Below are positions 43,727-52,573 of a stretch of 64,000 nt of DNA, piece after piece. Position 1 is the stretch's first letter. Each line of letters begins with the position of its first letter. The position numbers and the translations under genes were made by a program. Under the pieces are notes generated by a model, which saw nothing but the letters and a program-made list of their open reading frames with translations, did no database searches and was not told the DNA's origin. Source of the stretch: an uncultured Collinsella sp. (GTDB lineage: Bacteria > Actinomycetota > Coriobacteriia > Coriobacteriales > Coriobacteriaceae); contig UQDE01000005.1 in assembly GCA_900539735.1 (NCBI GenBank), positions 1 to 64,000 on the forward strand, written 5' to 3'.

Positions 43727-44827
43727 GTGAAATATCTCGAGAACCCGTTTACCCCCAGTTTTGGTGAGGTTCCTGCCCATCTCGCTGGCAGACAGCAGAT
43801 TATTCGGGATTTGGACCGTGCCTTCTTGAGCCAGCGCAGGCGCCCAGAATTGACCTCGATCTTCTCAGGCGCGCGTGGAACCGGTAAAACCGCTCTCATG
43901 TCGTCGCTCGCAACAAGGGCGGAATCCCACGGCTGGATAGCCGTAAAGACGACCGCGCTCCCGGGAATGCTTGAGGAAATCGAGTTCGGGGCGAAACGTG
44001 CTGCCGGCCATCTTATCGACCCGTCTAAGAACTTCGAAGTCACCGGCCTCGGAATTGCACCGCTCGGCAGCATCGAGGTCAATCGCGTTCACGATGCCTC
44101 AACCTGGCGTTATCGCATGAGCGACATCATCGACCAGCTCAACGAGGCAGGCACCGGTCTGCTCGTCACGGTTGACGAGGTGGACCCGACACTCGACGAA
44201 ATGATTCAGCTCGCAGCGACGTATCAGCACTTTGTGACCGATGGGAAACGCGTCGCCCTGCTCATGGCGGGACTTCCCAACAACGTCTCGACGTTGCTGA
44301 ACCACAAGACGGTCTCGTTCCTTCGCCGCGCCCAACAATATCATCTGGGTCGCATTGCCGACTATGACGTACGCGAGGCCTTGATTCGCACAATCCAGGA
44401 AAACGATCGCCTGGCAGATGCTGAGGGAATCGATAGAGCCGTTCGCTCGATCTCTGGTTTTCCCTTCCTATTGCAACTCGTAGGCTACCGTGCCTGGGAT
44501 CTCACAAGCGATTCGAAGGAAATCTCGTCACGCGACTTTGACCTGGGAATCAAAATCGCGCGCGACGAGATGGACGACCGAATCCTCGCGGCAACCTATC
44601 GGGAACTCACTGCAGAGGACAAGCGATTCCTCATCGCCATGCTCGATGACGAGGAAGAATCCACCACCGCCGACCTCGTCGAACGCCTTAAGCGTTCGCC
44701 ACAGCAGGTCTCCCGCTATCGACGCCGCATGATAGATGCCGGCATCATCGGGGAACGAGGACGAGGGCTCGTCGCATTTGAATTGCCGTTCTTCCGTGAC
44801 TATCTCGCCGCTCAATGCGTGAAATAG
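43727..44827 (+). CDS. AAA ATPase with C-terminal winged helix, paralogue 1
   Basis: A 366-residue ATPase of the AAA_16/Orc1-Cdc6-like group. Walker A is GARGTGKT (48-55), Walker B LLVTVDEVD. The sensor region AGLPNNVSTLLNHKTVSFLR has the same plan as the second ATPase at 47374-48492. The C-terminus looks like a winged helix (RLKRSPQQVSRYRRRMIDAG). Start is GTG with AAAGGAGA upstream. A TTAACT/AGTTAA inverted repeat (43679-43702) lies in its A+T-rich promoter. Function unknown; it converges on the uvrA2-like gene. Confidence 0.82.
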   Translation: MKYLENPFTPSFGEVPAHLAGRQQIIRDLDRAFLSQRRRPELTSIFSGARGTGKTALMSSLATRAESHGWIAVKTTALPGMLEEIEFGAKRAAGHLIDPSKNFEVTGLGIAPLGSIEVNRVHDASTWRYRMSDIIDQLNEAGTGLLVTVDEVDPTLDEMIQLAATYQHFVTDGKRVALLMAGLPNNVSTLLNHKTVSFLRRAQQYHLGRIADYDVREALIRTIQENDRLADAEGIDRAVRSISGFPFLLQLVGYRAWDLTSDSKEISSRDFDLGIKIARDEMDDRILAATYRELTAEDKRFLIAMLDDEEESTTADLVERLKRSPQQVSRYRRRMIDAGIIGERGRGLVAFELPFFRDYLAAQCVK

Positions 44828-44831
44828 GCAT

Positions 44832-44866
44832 CAATGTGACAAAGGGGCAGCCCCTTTGTCACATTG
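44832..44866. repeat. GTCCC-type palindrome, copy 2
   Basis: CAATGTGACAAAGGGGC and its exact complement are 17-base arms separated by one A. It lies 4 bases after the ATPase stop and one base from the uvrA2-like stop, between convergent genes. Confidence 0.88.
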
Positions 44867-44867
44867 T

Positions 44868-47381
44868 CTATAGGTAGCGACCGGTAATGCTCTTGGAGCA
44901 GGCAGCGATGTCGCCCGGCGTACCGGCGCAGACGATTTGCCCGCCCGCGTCGCCACCGCCCGGGCCCATGTCGATCACGTAATCGGCGTTACGGATAAGG
45001 TCGAGATCGTGTTCGATCACGATAACCGTGGCGCCCTTGGCAACGAGGCCGTCAAACACACTCAGCAACACCTGAACATCGAGCGGATGCAGGCCAATCG
45101 TGGGTTCGTCGAACACGAATACGGCATCATCCTGCACGCGGCCCATCTCGCTCGCAAGCTTTAGACGCTGTGCCTCACCGCCCGAAAGCGCCGGTGTGGG
45201 CTCGCCAAGCGTGAGATAACCCAGGCCCAGATCGTGCAAGGTCTGCAAACGCGTCTGAACCTTCTTGAGTCCCACCGTGGCGTCGAGCGCCTCATCCACA
45301 CTCATATCCATGAGCTGCGGCAACGTCAGCAAGCTCCCGTCCTTGCCCTCGCGATGGATATGCGAAGCCGCGTCTGCATAACGTGAGCCGCGACATGCCG
45401 GGCAGACGATCTCGACGTCGGGCAAAAACTGCACGTCGAGTGATATCGAGCCCGTGCCATCGCACGTAGGGCAGCGCAAGGCGCCGGTGTTGTAGCTAAA
45501 GGCACCCGCCTTGTAGCCGGCTGCCTTGGCCTCGGACGTACGGGCGAAGGCGCGACGCAGCTCGTCATGAATGTCGGCATAAGTCGCCACTGTCGAGCGC
45601 ACGTTGGCGCCGATAGGCGTAGCGTCAATCAGGTTTGCGCGGGCAATGCCTTCGGCATCGACCCAGCGCACATGTTTTGGCAGGCGCTCGCCGGCTGCCT
45701 GCGCCTTAAGCGCCGGGATGAGCGTCTCGAGCACCAACGTCGTCTTGCCCGAACCCGAAACGCCCGTAACCGCAACAAGGCGGCCGCGCGGGATATCAAC
45801 TTCGAGCGGCTTAACGGTATGGATGGCATCGGTTGCCATGCGAATATGCCCCTGGTCGAACATTTCCTCGTCAGTCACCTGCGGACGCAGGCGCTTGGAC
45901 TCTGCGCGCAAAAACGGGGCGATGCGGCTGCCCTGCGATTGTTCGACCTCGTCCACCGTACCTGCAGCGATCACTTTACCGCCGCCCGCTCCGGCAACGG
46001 GGCCCATCTCGACCAGATAGTCGGCTTCCGCCAGTACGCGCGTGTCGTGGTCGACAACAACCACGGTGTTGCCGTCATCCACCAGATCGCGCATCACGCC
46101 CACCAAGCCGTCGACATTGGCAGGATGCAAGCCGATCGAAGGCTCGTCCAGCACATAAAGCACACCCGTCGATCGGTTGCGCACCACGCGGGCGAGCTGC
46201 ACACGCTGGCGCTCACCCGTGGAGAGCGTGGCGCCGGCGCGATCGAGCGAAAGGTAATCGAGACCCAGGTCGACCAGACGACGGGCCGCACTCAAAAACG
46301 AATCGCAGATATCCGTCGCCATGGGCCGCATCTCGGCCGGCAAGGACGTAGGCACCCCGCGCACCCACTCAATCGCCTCACCCAGCGTCATGGCCGCTGC
46401 TTGCGCCAGATTGATACCGCGCACCTGGGGCTGGCGTGCGGCCTCAGAGAGACGCGTGCCGCCGCAGTCACGGCATGGCCCCTCGCGCAAAAAGCGCGCA
46501 ACGCGTTTTAAGCCCTTATCGTCCTTGACCTTGGCGAGCGCATTCTCGACGGTATAGACGGCGTTGTAATAGGTAAAGTCGAGTGGCGTAGCGCCCTCGC
46601 CGTTTTTGGGCACGTAGAGGATGTGCTTCTTAACCGCCGGACCATGAAACACGATGTCGCGCTCTTGAGGCGTGAGCTGGTTAAACGGCACGTCGGTGCG
46701 CACGCCCATCTCGCCGGCCACCTGCTTCATCAGATCCCACATGAGCGTACCCCAGGGAAGCACCGCGCCTTCGTTGATGGTCTTTGACTCGTCGGGCACC
46801 AGGCTCGCCTCGTCCACCTCGCGCATGACACCAGTGCCGCCGCAGGTAGAGCACGCGCCGCCGCTGTTAAAGGCAAGGTCCTCGGCACCCGGCGCGTAGA
46901 ACTCGCGGCCGCATGCGGGGCACGTGAGCGACAGGCCCGCAGCCACATTAAGGCTCGGCTCCACACGCGCCCCGCAATGCGGGCACACGTGATGGGCACA
47001 GCGGCTAAAGAGCAGACGCAGGCTGTTGTTGAGCTCGGTCATGGTGCCAAAGGTGGAACGCACGCCCGGCACGCTGGGGCGCTGATGCAATGCGAGCGCC
47101 GCCGGCACGTGCAGTACCTCGTCCACCTGGGCGTGTTCGGCCTGCGTCAGGCGACGTCGAGTATAGGTGCTGAGTGCTTCCAAGTAGCGACGCGAGCCCT
47201 CAGCATAAAGAACCCCCAGCGCCAGCGAACTCTTGCCCGAGCCCGACACGCCGGCAATACCCACGAGCTTTCCCAGCGGAATATCGATATCGATGTCCTT
47301 GAGGTTGTGTACACGTGCGCCACGCACTTCGATAGCCTGCGGGCTCATCTTCTGTTCCGTCACCTTTATCACCCTACTCAT
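44868..47381 (-). CDS. UvrA2-like ABC-type excinuclease subunit
   Basis: An 837-residue UvrA-family protein with two ABC ATPase halves: P-loops GVSGSGKSSL and GVSGSGKTTL, signatures LSTGERQR and LSGGEAQR, Walker B VLDEPSIGLHP and VFDEPTIGLHP. Several CxxC pairs form zinc modules. It is about 100 residues shorter than housekeeping UvrA because the UvrB-binding region is nearly absent, which marks UvrA2/DrrC-like proteins linked to tolerance of DNA-binding drugs. Its ATG overlaps the end of the second AAA ATPase gene by 8 bases, so the two are translationally coupled. Confidence 0.9.
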   Translation of the reverse strand: MSRVIKVTEQKMSPQAIEVRGARVHNLKDIDIDIPLGKLVGIAGVSGSGKSSLALGVLYAEGSRRYLEALSTYTRRRLTQAEHAQVDEVLHVPAALALHQRPSVPGVRSTFGTMTELNNSLRLLFSRCAHHVCPHCGARVEPSLNVAAGLSLTCPACGREFYAPGAEDLAFNSGGACSTCGGTGVMREVDEASLVPDESKTINEGAVLPWGTLMWDLMKQVAGEMGVRTDVPFNQLTPQERDIVFHGPAVKKHILYVPKNGEGATPLDFTYYNAVYTVENALAKVKDDKGLKRVARFLREGPCRDCGGTRLSEAARQPQVRGINLAQAAAMTLGEAIEWVRGVPTSLPAEMRPMATDICDSFLSAARRLVDLGLDYLSLDRAGATLSTGERQRVQLARVVRNRSTGVLYVLDEPSIGLHPANVDGLVGVMRDLVDDGNTVVVVDHDTRVLAEADYLVEMGPVAGAGGGKVIAAGTVDEVEQSQGSRIAPFLRAESKRLRPQVTDEEMFDQGHIRMATDAIHTVKPLEVDIPRGRLVAVTGVSGSGKTTLVLETLIPALKAQAAGERLPKHVRWVDAEGIARANLIDATPIGANVRSTVATYADIHDELRRAFARTSEAKAAGYKAGAFSYNTGALRCPTCDGTGSISLDVQFLPDVEIVCPACRGSRYADAASHIHREGKDGSLLTLPQLMDMSVDEALDATVGLKKVQTRLQTLHDLGLGYLTLGEPTPALSGGEAQRLKLASEMGRVQDDAVFVFDEPTIGLHPLDVQVLLSVFDGLVAKGATVIVIEHDLDLIRNADYVIDMGPGGGDAGGQIVCAGTPGDIAACSKSITGRYL

Positions 47382-48492
47382 GCCATATAACTCGATCGCG
47401 AATGTACGCGCCCAGCATGGGCACGGTAAACCGGACGAGGCCGTATCCGGCAGCCTCGATGACGCGCTCGCGAATCAGGCTTGCGCGATATTTGCTCGCC
47501 CAGCTTTGGGTGCGATCGCAACGCTCAATGATATCCGCCATGCGAGTCGGTTTGCCCCCGTCAGCCGCCATGGCCTCGATAAAGAGGCGCTGCGGACTGT
47601 GCAGCCCGTAATACAGAGGCGCGTCAACCGCTTCGTAGAACTCGGAGACGGCATCCGCGTGCCCAGCCTCAACATCGCGCTCTTCAATGACCCGCGAGTC
47701 ACGCCGGACAGCAGAGCGCCACATGTAATATCCCACCAGCTGAACCATATAGGGATGCCCCATGCTCTTGCGCGCCGCGAGGTCTGCCGTCTCCGCATCA
47801 ACGCAAAGACCAGCGTCTTTGACCGTCTGGATATACGAATCGCGCACTTTGGGCAAAGCAATCGCCCCCAGCGTACGCTGCTGGGCACGCCGCAAAAACG
47901 TCACGCTCGGCTCTTCGAGCAAGTCATCAACCATACTGGGTAAGCCGGCGAGCACCAGCGCAAGACCGCGCTGGTCGCTATCGGACAAGCCCGTAGCATC
48001 CTGGTCTCCGAGTACCTGCTGATAGAGAACGGCCAGCGCCGCCAGTTCCTCGATAGATGCCGATTGGGCCTCGTCAATCGCAAACAATATGCCCTTGCCT
48101 GGACCGAGCTTCTTGAGACGCTCGTTGACCAGCCTTCGCAACGTTTCGCCCTTTGCACGCGCCGCCTCGACTGACATCCGACCAAACGACGGCCCAAACT
48201 CCATTGAGGTCACAACGGGCTTATTCGAGCGAAGCGCGTCGGCCAGGCGGTCGCATAGGCCAAACGAAGCGGAATCGGAGACAACCGCCCACCCGCGCTC
48301 GTTGGCGAGACGCTGCAGCTCCCGCAGAAGAACCGTTTTGCCACAGCCGCGGTTTCCCGTAACGAGCATGAGCCTGCCCGGCGCTCCGGCGCCGTTGTCG
48401 AGTCCTTCCTCAAAATCTTCGATGACCGACTCTCGACCGATGAGCATCGGAGGCCGCTTGCCTGCCGTTGGCTTAAAGGGATTTGGATTCAT
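47374..48492 (-). CDS. AAA ATPase with C-terminal winged helix, paralogue 2
   Basis: A 372-residue paralogue of the ATPase at 43727-44827. Walker A is GNRGCGKT (46-53), Walker B ILFAIDEAQ. The AGLPSMVDDLLEEPSVTFLR segment matches the paralogue. The C-terminus again looks like a winged helix (WASKYRASLIRERVIEAAGY). It runs directly into the uvrA2-like gene and is transcribed away from a promoter with three tandem 10-bp repeats. I infer a regulator or loader working with the UvrA2-like protein. Confidence 0.82.
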   Translation of the reverse strand: MNPNPFKPTAGKRPPMLIGRESVIEDFEEGLDNGAGAPGRLMLVTGNRGCGKTVLLRELQRLANERGWAVVSDSASFGLCDRLADALRSNKPVVTSMEFGPSFGRMSVEAARAKGETLRRLVNERLKKLGPGKGILFAIDEAQSASIEELAALAVLYQQVLGDQDATGLSDSDQRGLALVLAGLPSMVDDLLEEPSVTFLRRAQQRTLGAIALPKVRDSYIQTVKDAGLCVDAETADLAARKSMGHPYMVQLVGYYMWRSAVRRDSRVIEERDVEAGHADAVSEFYEAVDAPLYYGLHSPQRLFIEAMAADGGKPTRMADIIERCDRTQSWASKYRASLIRERVIEAAGYGLVRFTVPMLGAYIRDRVIWHE

Positions 48493-48527
48493 GTCGGCCT
48501 CCTCGGATTGGCAAACCCTGGTAATAG

Positions 48528-48557
48528 TTATACCAACTTATACCGAGTTATACCAAT
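48528..48557 (-). promoter_or_regulatory. Three tandem 10-bp repeats at the ATPase-uvrA2 promoter
   Basis: TTATACCAAC, TTATACCGAG and TTATACCAAT follow one another without gaps, 36 bases before the ATPase start. A period of 10 bases puts the same bases on one helical face. They could be bound by a regulator, perhaps the ATPase itself. Minus-strand copies read GGTATAA, also resembling -10 boxes. Confidence 0.6.
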
Positions 48558-48559
48558 AG

Positions 48560-48592
48560 CATGTAACAAAGGAACTGCCCCTTTGTCACATG
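48560..48592. repeat. GTCCC-type palindrome, copy 3 (imperfect)
   Basis: CATGTAACAAAGG and CCTTTGTCACATG pair with one mismatch. It contains the last Met codon and TGA stop of the TetM-like gene, as in the trmL case. Confidence 0.8.
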
Positions 48593-50589
48593 TGGCCGAA
48601 AAACTCCGCGTCTGCTGCTCGCCAGGGGCGGAAGGTGGCGGGATCGACCTTTACGTGCGCCGCGGCGGGTACGTCGTACCATTTGACCGTGTAACCGGCG
48701 CCGTGAGAGCAAAAGACCGAGTCGGGCGTGTTGGGCAGATCGGCCTCGGGCTCATAGGCGGCCGTCTCGATGACGCGCTCGGCATCATGGCAAGGCGCAT
48801 AGCCGGCGAACTCCAGGTACAGATGCCCACGACCACTCGTGTAGGCAGCCACCTCCAGCGCGCAATCCTGCACCTCAGATGCCGGAACGCGACCCACAAG
48901 CTTCGCCCGGTCTCCCGCCATCGTCGGCGGCTCGTACTCGGCACCCATGCGCGTGGCATCCGAGAGCGCCCGGCCCACGCACTCCCCCGGCACCTCGAGC
49001 TCAAAGCGATACCACGGCTCCAACAGCACCGCCGCGCCGGCCTCACGCGCCTGCATGAGCCCCTGGCGAATCGCGCGGTACGTGGCCTGGCGAAAATCGC
49101 CGCCCTCGGTGTGTTTGGCATGCGCGCGGCCACCCGTGAGCGTAATGCGCACATCGGTGATGGGCGAGCCGGTCAGCGCACCCAGATGATCGCGCTCCAT
49201 GGCGTTGGTGAGCGCCAGACGCTGCCAGTTAAGATCGAGCTCGTCGGTCGAGGTCACGGTGCCAAACTGCACGCCCGAGCCCGCCGGCAACGGCTCCAGG
49301 CGCAGATGCACCTCGGCATAGTGGCGCAGTGGCTCAAAGTGGCCCACGCCCTCGACCGGCTGCGAAATAGTCTCCTTATAGAGAATGCCGCCAGACTCAA
49401 ACGCAACCGAAAGGCCAAAACGATCGGCCAACACCCGCTGCACGATCTCGAGTTGCACGGCGCCCATCAACTGCAGGTGAATCTGCTCCAGATGCGTATT
49501 CCAGCTTACGCCGAGCATGGGATCTTCGTCCGCCAGCTCAGTCAATGCTTTGAACACCGTATGGACATCATGTTCGCCCGGAAGCACCGTATAGGTAAGG
49601 ACCGGCGCAATGACGGGCGCATCGCCCGCAGGCTCCGCGCCCAGGGCGTCCCCTGGGCGAACGTGCGCAAGACCCGTCACGGCACAAATACCGCCAGCAG
49701 CAACTTCTTGGGCAAGCTCATACTTTTCGCCGTTATAGATGCGTACCTGATCGACCTTCTGTTCCCATGCCTCGGCGCCGGAACGTCCGTTAATCAGCTG
49801 TTTGGCATGCAGCGTGCCGCCGGTCACTTTAACCCATGCCAAGCGCTCGCCGCGATCCCCGCGGCTCACACGGTAGACGCGCGCGGCAAACTCCGGGTGC
49901 CATGCCCGTTCACGCATCAGCGCGCATATACCATCCAGCAGCTCGTCCACGCCCTGGTCCTTGAGCGCCGAGCCGGCAAAGCAGGGAAAGAGCTTGCGCT
50001 CGGCAACCATGCGCGACAGCGTTGCGACGGAAAGCTCACCCGCTTCAAGAAACTCCTCGAGCGCCGCCTCGTCCAACGCAGCAGCGTCCTCCTGAACGGC
50101 ACCGCCCGCCAGCAGTTCGTTGGCATCCAGGCAGCCTTCGGAAAGACGCTGCCCAAGCTGTGCCAGCAAAACATCGCGGCCGGGATTCTCCAAATCGATT
50201 TTATTGATATAGATGAACGTCGGGATGTCATAGCGCGCAAGCAGGCGCCACAGGGTTTCGGTGTGCCCCTGCACGCCGTCGTTGGCGCCCACAACCAAAA
50301 TCGCATAGTCGAGTGCGCGCAGCGTGCGCTCCGCCTCGGCAGAGAAATCGACATGCCCCGGCGCATCCACGAGCATGACGCGGGTATCGCCATGGTCGAG
50401 TACGGCCTGCGACGAGAAGATCGTAATACCGCGCTCGCGCTCGATCTCGTTAGTGTCCAGGTGCGAGTCGCCATCATCAACGTGGCCGCGCTTGCGAATA
50501 CGACCCGCGTTAAACAGCATGGCCTCGGCCAACGTGGTCTTGCCAGCATCGACATGCGCCAAGATTCCAACGACCGCTTGCTTCGACAT
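48586..50589 (-). CDS. TetM/TetO-like ribosome-protection-type GTPase
   Basis: A 667-residue EF-G-like translational GTPase. G motifs are AHVDAGKTT, RGITI, DAPGHVDF, NKID and GSAL. Overall length and domain order match tetracycline ribosomal protection proteins, but it is divergent from the acquired Tet classes, so it may be a chromosomal translation factor or weak resistance gene. AGAGGAG precedes ATG 50589. Its stop codon lies in the palindrome 48560-48592. Downstream on the same strand are the AAA ATPase and uvrA2-like gene, giving a cluster with a drug-tolerance theme. Confidence 0.85.
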   Translation of the reverse strand: MSKQAVVGILAHVDAGKTTLAEAMLFNAGRIRKRGHVDDGDSHLDTNEIERERGITIFSSQAVLDHGDTRVMLVDAPGHVDFSAEAERTLRALDYAILVVGANDGVQGHTETLWRLLARYDIPTFIYINKIDLENPGRDVLLAQLGQRLSEGCLDANELLAGGAVQEDAAALDEAALEEFLEAGELSVATLSRMVAERKLFPCFAGSALKDQGVDELLDGICALMRERAWHPEFAARVYRVSRGDRGERLAWVKVTGGTLHAKQLINGRSGAEAWEQKVDQVRIYNGEKYELAQEVAAGGICAVTGLAHVRPGDALGAEPAGDAPVIAPVLTYTVLPGEHDVHTVFKALTELADEDPMLGVSWNTHLEQIHLQLMGAVQLEIVQRVLADRFGLSVAFESGGILYKETISQPVEGVGHFEPLRHYAEVHLRLEPLPAGSGVQFGTVTSTDELDLNWQRLALTNAMERDHLGALTGSPITDVRITLTGGRAHAKHTEGGDFRQATYRAIRQGLMQAREAGAAVLLEPWYRFELEVPGECVGRALSDATRMGAEYEPPTMAGDRAKLVGRVPASEVQDCALEVAAYTSGRGHLYLEFAGYAPCHDAERVIETAAYEPEADLPNTPDSVFCSHGAGYTVKWYDVPAAAHVKVDPATFRPWRAADAEFFGHM

Positions 50590-50662
50590 GGCTCTCCTCT
50601 TATTGCAAGCCCATCGCACGCGGCAACGGGCGTCCTCGTTCCACACTGGATGATACAATGTA

Positions 50663-50834
50663 CGGGCCGACGGGCGAAGCGGGCCCTATCCCCCGACCGA
50701 GCTCATCGCCCCGCGTTGCCGCGCGGCGATTTTCGTAGGTTCGCGCCTTGCGAAAGCCGGCACCTCCCCTTTTTGTCTGCCCGGGCTCATCTGGGGCGAT
50801 AACAACGCGAGCCCCGCAACAACGCGTTTTACCA
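50663..50834 (+). ncRNA. Candidate small RNA
   Basis: A gene-free 305-base gap (50590-50894) has a TACAAT -10 box at 50652-50657, then G+C-rich stretches that can pair (GGGCTC with GAGCCC, CGCCCCGCG with CGCGCGGCG), then a terminator. There is no reading frame or ribosome site. I match it to no known RNA family; transcription is inferred. Confidence 0.3.
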
Positions 50835-50862
50835 AAAATGGCCCCACTCGGGGCCATTTTCA
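50835..50862. terminator. Bidirectional terminator
   Basis: AAAATGGCCCC and GGGGCCATTTT are exact 11-base arms with a 4-base loop and T residues on both sides. It ends the acetyltransferase transcript and would end the candidate small RNA. Confidence 0.85.
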
Positions 50863-50894
50863 TTTCGGTGAAACGCTGGTATGTGACTCGGCCT

Positions 50895-51383
50895 TTATGC
50901 CTCGCGCAGCCAATCAAACGCGACGCGCGGCGTACCGTCCGACACATATACGATACCGGCGCGCTTAAACCCGGCCTTGGCGATGGCGCCCTGCATAGGC
51001 AGGTTGTCTTGGTGCGTGTCGATACGCAGATGGTCGATACGTTCCTTGGCAAAGGCAAACATCGCGGCCGCAACGCCATGCGTGGTGCCGTCGGACGCCA
51101 CACGGTGCAGCACGGCGTACGGAGTGTCGCTGCGCCATCGCCCGTCCTCAATTACGCCATAGCACTCGTCCGGGCCCGGTAAAAAGGCAAACGTCGCCAC
51201 CACGCGGCCGTCGACTTCGCACACATAGCTGCCACCGGCGGCGATATCGGCAGCCAGTTGCTCGGCCGAAGGCGTGCCCTCGGGCCACTGCGTGGCGTTA
51301 CCATGCGCGCGCATAAAGTCGCGGGCCGCGTCATAGATAGCCATGACGGCGGGAATGTCGGTATCGAGGGTTTTTCTGATCAT
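50895..51383 (-). CDS. GNAT-family N-acetyltransferase
   Basis: A 162-residue GNAT acetyltransferase. MIRKTLDTDIPAVMAIYDAA opens the fold; YVCEVDGRVVATFAF is the central strand pair and FAKERIDHLRIDTHQDNLPM the acetyl-CoA and C-terminal part. The usual Q/RxxGxG/A loop is replaced by DGTTHGVAA. Acceptor unknown. ATG 51383 is preferred; GTG 51386 is possible. Confidence 0.85.
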   Translation of the reverse strand: MIRKTLDTDIPAVMAIYDAARDFMRAHGNATQWPEGTPSAEQLAADIAAGGSYVCEVDGRVVATFAFLPGPDECYGVIEDGRWRSDTPYAVLHRVASDGTTHGVAAAMFAFAKERIDHLRIDTHQDNLPMQGAIAKAGFKRAGIVYVSDGTPRVAFDWLREA

Positions 51384-51460
51384 CACGCGGCGACCTCACG
51401 TTTATTGGTATCACTTTGGTTGAGCAATGATACCAGCGTTTGGAGAGAGGCGCGAAGCAG

Positions 51461-51757
51461 ATGGGAAGCAAAAAGCGAGCCGCCTGGTCAAAGGCCAAAA
51501 GCGAGTTTTTGGGCGCTGCTACCGGCGGCGATATGAGCGACCTGTTTGCGCTCGAGGACGAGCGCCGCGACGCCCTAGACGCCGAGCGCGATGAAGCCTG
51601 GCGCTACAAGTCGTGCGAGCGCAAAAACCGTTACGACACGCGCGCCGAGGCCGAAGCCGTTATGGCCGACTGCGAAAACCGCGGACGGCGCGGTTTGGCC
51701 TGCTACAAATGCAAATACTGCGGCGGCTGGCACCTGACATCGCACCCTTGGAAATAG
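51461..51757 (+). CDS. Small zinc-ribbon protein (CxxC...WHLT)
   Basis: A 98-residue, charged protein. The C-terminus has CYKCKYCGGWHLTSHPWK, a short zinc-ribbon-like pattern found in many actinobacterial small proteins. The middle (KSCERKNRYDTRAEAEAVMA) is a conserved companion segment in such proteins. Function unknown; nucleic-acid binding is a guess. ATG 51461 follows GGAGAGAGG at a slightly long distance. Confidence 0.75.
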   Translation: MGSKKRAAWSKAKSEFLGAATGGDMSDLFALEDERRDALDAERDEAWRYKSCERKNRYDTRAEAEAVMADCENRGRRGLACYKCKYCGGWHLTSHPWK

Positions 51758-51805
51758 GCACCGCATCGGCACGGCACCGACGGAGCGCCAACCATCGCAC
51801 GCAAG

Positions 51806-52510
51806 CTACGGGCGCGGCGGCACCAAGACATCGTAACGAACGGCCTTGCCCGCAAGTTGATAGCTCGGCTTAACACCGGCAAGCAGCGGGCCCTTTACCG
51901 GCCGCTTGATAACGACTTTGCGCGGGTGCACCGCAAGCGCAGCTTCGACCAGCGTCCCCTCATCAGCACACGGCTGTTCCAAATGGTGCAGGAGTTGGAA
52001 CTTCTTTTTAACCGCCGCGCTCTTGGTGCGCCCGGGAAACATGGGGTCCAGATACACCACGTCGGGAGCGGTGAGCTCGCCCCGCCCGATCAGCTCAGCC
52101 GCATGGCGAAGACCGACAATGCTGTCCTCGCCCGCATGTAAGCGCATGCGCGCCACGGCTGTCGCAAGCGCCGGATCATCTGCCGCGCGATCCAAAGCAT
52201 CCTTGAGGAGCGCCGCGATCACGCAATCCTGCTCATACAGATCGACGGTAAAGCCCGCAGCCGCCAACAGCAGCGAATCCTCGCCAAAGCCCGCCGTGGC
52301 GTCAATCGCCCATGGTTGCTCGATGCCTTTTGTGCGCGCAGCCTTTACCAGCAGCTCTTGCTGCAGACGACCCTGCTTGAGCCGCGGAAGCATGCGGCCA
52401 AAATCGGCGCGCAGCTCCATCGTGCCGTCGGTAAGCGTGAGACCCTCGGACTTCCCGGTCAGCTCAAGCCCCGCGGCCCGAGCAACAGAAAAGGGATCGA
52501 CGACACCCAT
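51806..52510 (-). CDS. rsmJ: 16S rRNA guanine-1516 N2-methyltransferase RsmJ
   Basis: A 234-residue class I methyltransferase. The SAM loop is DATAGFGEDSLLLAAAGF and the catalytic motif DPMFPGR, both typical of RsmJ, with KRPVKGP in the C-terminal part. It methylates G1516 in helix 45 of 16S rRNA. ATG 52510 follows AAGGGG. A 47-residue membrane peptide gene lies just upstream on the same strand. Confidence 0.9.
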   Translation of the reverse strand: MGVVDPFSVARAAGLELTGKSEGLTLTDGTMELRADFGRMLPRLKQGRLQQELLVKAARTKGIEQPWAIDATAGFGEDSLLLAAAGFTVDLYEQDCVIAALLKDALDRAADDPALATAVARMRLHAGEDSIVGLRHAAELIGRGELTAPDVVYLDPMFPGRTKSAAVKKKFQLLHHLEQPCADEGTLVEAALAVHPRKVVIKRPVKGPLLAGVKPSYQLAGKAVRYDVLVPPRP

Positions 52511-52573
52511 GGACACCCCTTAACAAGCAAAACGAATACGTGAGCGCCGTTCATGACGACGCCCAACCATCCG

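Noticed and set aside
48508..50802. Long plus-strand open frame of 764 codons
   Set aside because: It is antisense to the TetM-like GTPase, whose motifs are unambiguous; high G+C leaves shadow frames open.
50663..50834. SRP RNA, 6S RNA or RNase P RNA
   Set aside because: None of their conserved cores is present, so only an unnamed candidate RNA is reported.
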